Assembly: GCA_963836265.1 (NCBI GenBank)
Contig: CAWIIO010000004.1
Location: 231,783 to 295,782 of the forward strand
Direction: 5' to 3'
Length of the DNA: 64,000 nucleotides
DNA from: CAIWHR01 sp963836265
Lineage (GTDB): Bacteria > Pseudomonadota > Gammaproteobacteria > Burkholderiales > Casimicrobiaceae
Every line of letters starts with the position of its first letter. Positions within the stretch are counted from its first letter, which is position 1. The translations under genes were made by a program, and so were the position numbers. This document shows positions 63,476-64,000 of the stretch, piece by piece. A model generated the notes under the pieces. That model was not told the origin of the DNA. It ran no database searches and saw nothing but the letters and a program-made list of their open reading frames with translations.

Positions 63476-63928
63476 TGGCCAGCGCTTGCGTTTCCACTGC
63501 TCGATGCCAGCCTCGTCGCGTTCGAGGGCTCGTCCCACGGGTCGCTGGCAACTGAACCCCAGGTTCGCCAGCACGTGCCAGACCCCCGACTCGGAGTACC
63601 GCAAGCCGGTGTCTTCCGCGATGAGCCGGCCCACACGCTTCAACGTCCACAGATCCGTTCCATATCCGGCCGCCAGCGCCCCAGCCTTCAACGACTCGAT
63701 CAACTTTCTACGCTGCCCTTCATCAAGCCCGGGTCGCCGTCCAGCGCGGCCGGCCTTTCGCAGCCCGGTTGGCCCTTCCGCTTCAACCGTCGCCGCCCAG
63801 CGCGATACCGACTGCCGCGATACACCCAGCTTGGCCGCAACCTGCGCCTGCGTGAAACCATGTCGCAGCAGGTTCGCTGCTCGCATACGTCGCTTTTGCA
63901 ACGCGTCGAAGTCTCGCCTCTTGCTCAT
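63437..63928 (-). CDS. IS630 transposase, frame A (helix-turn-helix part)
   Basis: MSKRRDFDALQKRRMRAANL from ATG 63928. It contains a helix-turn-helix (FTQAQVAAKLGVSRQSVSRW), the winged region (GLDEGQRRKLIESLKAGALA, WTLKRVGRLIAEDTGLRYSE) and ends shortly after the A8 run (WPMLKKTPRPEGRR) when read without a shift. Together with frame B it forms a normal IS630 transposase of about 330 aa. Confidence 0.85.
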   Translation of the reverse strand: MSKRRDFDALQKRRMRAANLLRHGFTQAQVAAKLGVSRQSVSRWAATVEAEGPTGLRKAGRAGRRPGLDEGQRRKLIESLKAGALAAGYGTDLWTLKRVGRLIAEDTGLRYSESGVWHVLANLGFSCQRPVGRALERDEAGIEQWKRKRWPMLKKTPRPEGRR

Positions 63929-64000
63929 TGCCGAACATCCTCCTGAGATGGATGATGTTCTGCATTATAGAACTGTAACTGTATTATTCAAGGCTCAGTA

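Larger units (their letters stand above)
62901..64000 (-). mobile_element. Complete IS630-family element
   Basis: Bounded by 20-bp inverted ends: TACTGAGATTTGAATAATAC at 62901-62920 and its inverse with two mismatches at 63981-64000. Both ends carry TA, the normal IS630 target. The element is 1100 bp, a usual length, and contains a transposase in two overlapping frames joined at a run of eight A. Confidence 0.9.

Noticed and set aside
1..64000. CRISPR arrays, rRNA genes, replication origin
   Set aside because: I saw no regularly spaced repeats, rRNA-like segments or DnaA-box clusters in the window.

Overview
The window looks like a high-GC chromosome segment from a member of the Pseudomonadota, probably a beta- or gammaproteobacterium. 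The evidence is a proteobacterial-type parE-parC pair, KDPG aldolase, GpmA, an M16 peptidase and an insertion-sequence set (IS91, IS66, IS110, IS1182, IS630, IS3) typical of that phylum. I cannot name the genus from sequence alone. A conserved core (about 33.2-47.8 kb) sits between two accessory blocks full of mobile DNA.

Left accessory block (1-31.4 kb): the end of a DUF3761 repeat protein, then a decayed recombinase-in-trio (RIT) element (783-4241), a 3' fragment of a tRNA-Asn gene (4510-4564), a C-terminal remnant of an IS91-family transposase, a 20-kb operon of nine genes on the minus strand (25803 down to 5571), the N-terminal remnant of an IS91-family transposase, an IS66 element interrupted by an IS110 element, and a candidate HEPN protein. 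The operon is the most unusual object here. It begins with four successive chymotrypsin-fold serine proteases (204, 510, 584 and 559 aa), followed by a DUF6603-type protein (1123 aa), three uncharacterised proteins of 1151, 1902 and 622 aa, and a 76-aa membrane protein. All eight junctions overlap or are at most 12 bp apart, so the genes are almost certainly expressed as one unit. I recognise no described function for the set.

Core block (31.9-47.8 kb): an RNase D-like exonuclease, eda, gpmA, parE, parC, two tandem small Cys-knuckle proteins, several small conserved proteins, an NADP-binding oxidoreductase, an adenosine-specific kinase-family protein, an M16 peptidase, a DUF1810-YjbR pair and a DUF885 metallopeptidase-like secreted protein.

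Right accessory block (47.8-64 kb): an IS1182 transposase abutting a truncated integrase, a second and largely intact RIT element (50218-53677) with a 34-bp palindrome at its outer edge, fragments of an ABC substrate-binding gene and of a zinc-ribbon gene, a beta-propeller-type protein, IS3 remnants, a SYLF lipoprotein, an IS630-like transposase, a heme-binding-type protein with a clear intrinsic terminator, and a complete IS630 element ending at the window edge. The two RIT copies are direct repeats about 46 kb apart that bracket the operon and the essential parE-parC genes.
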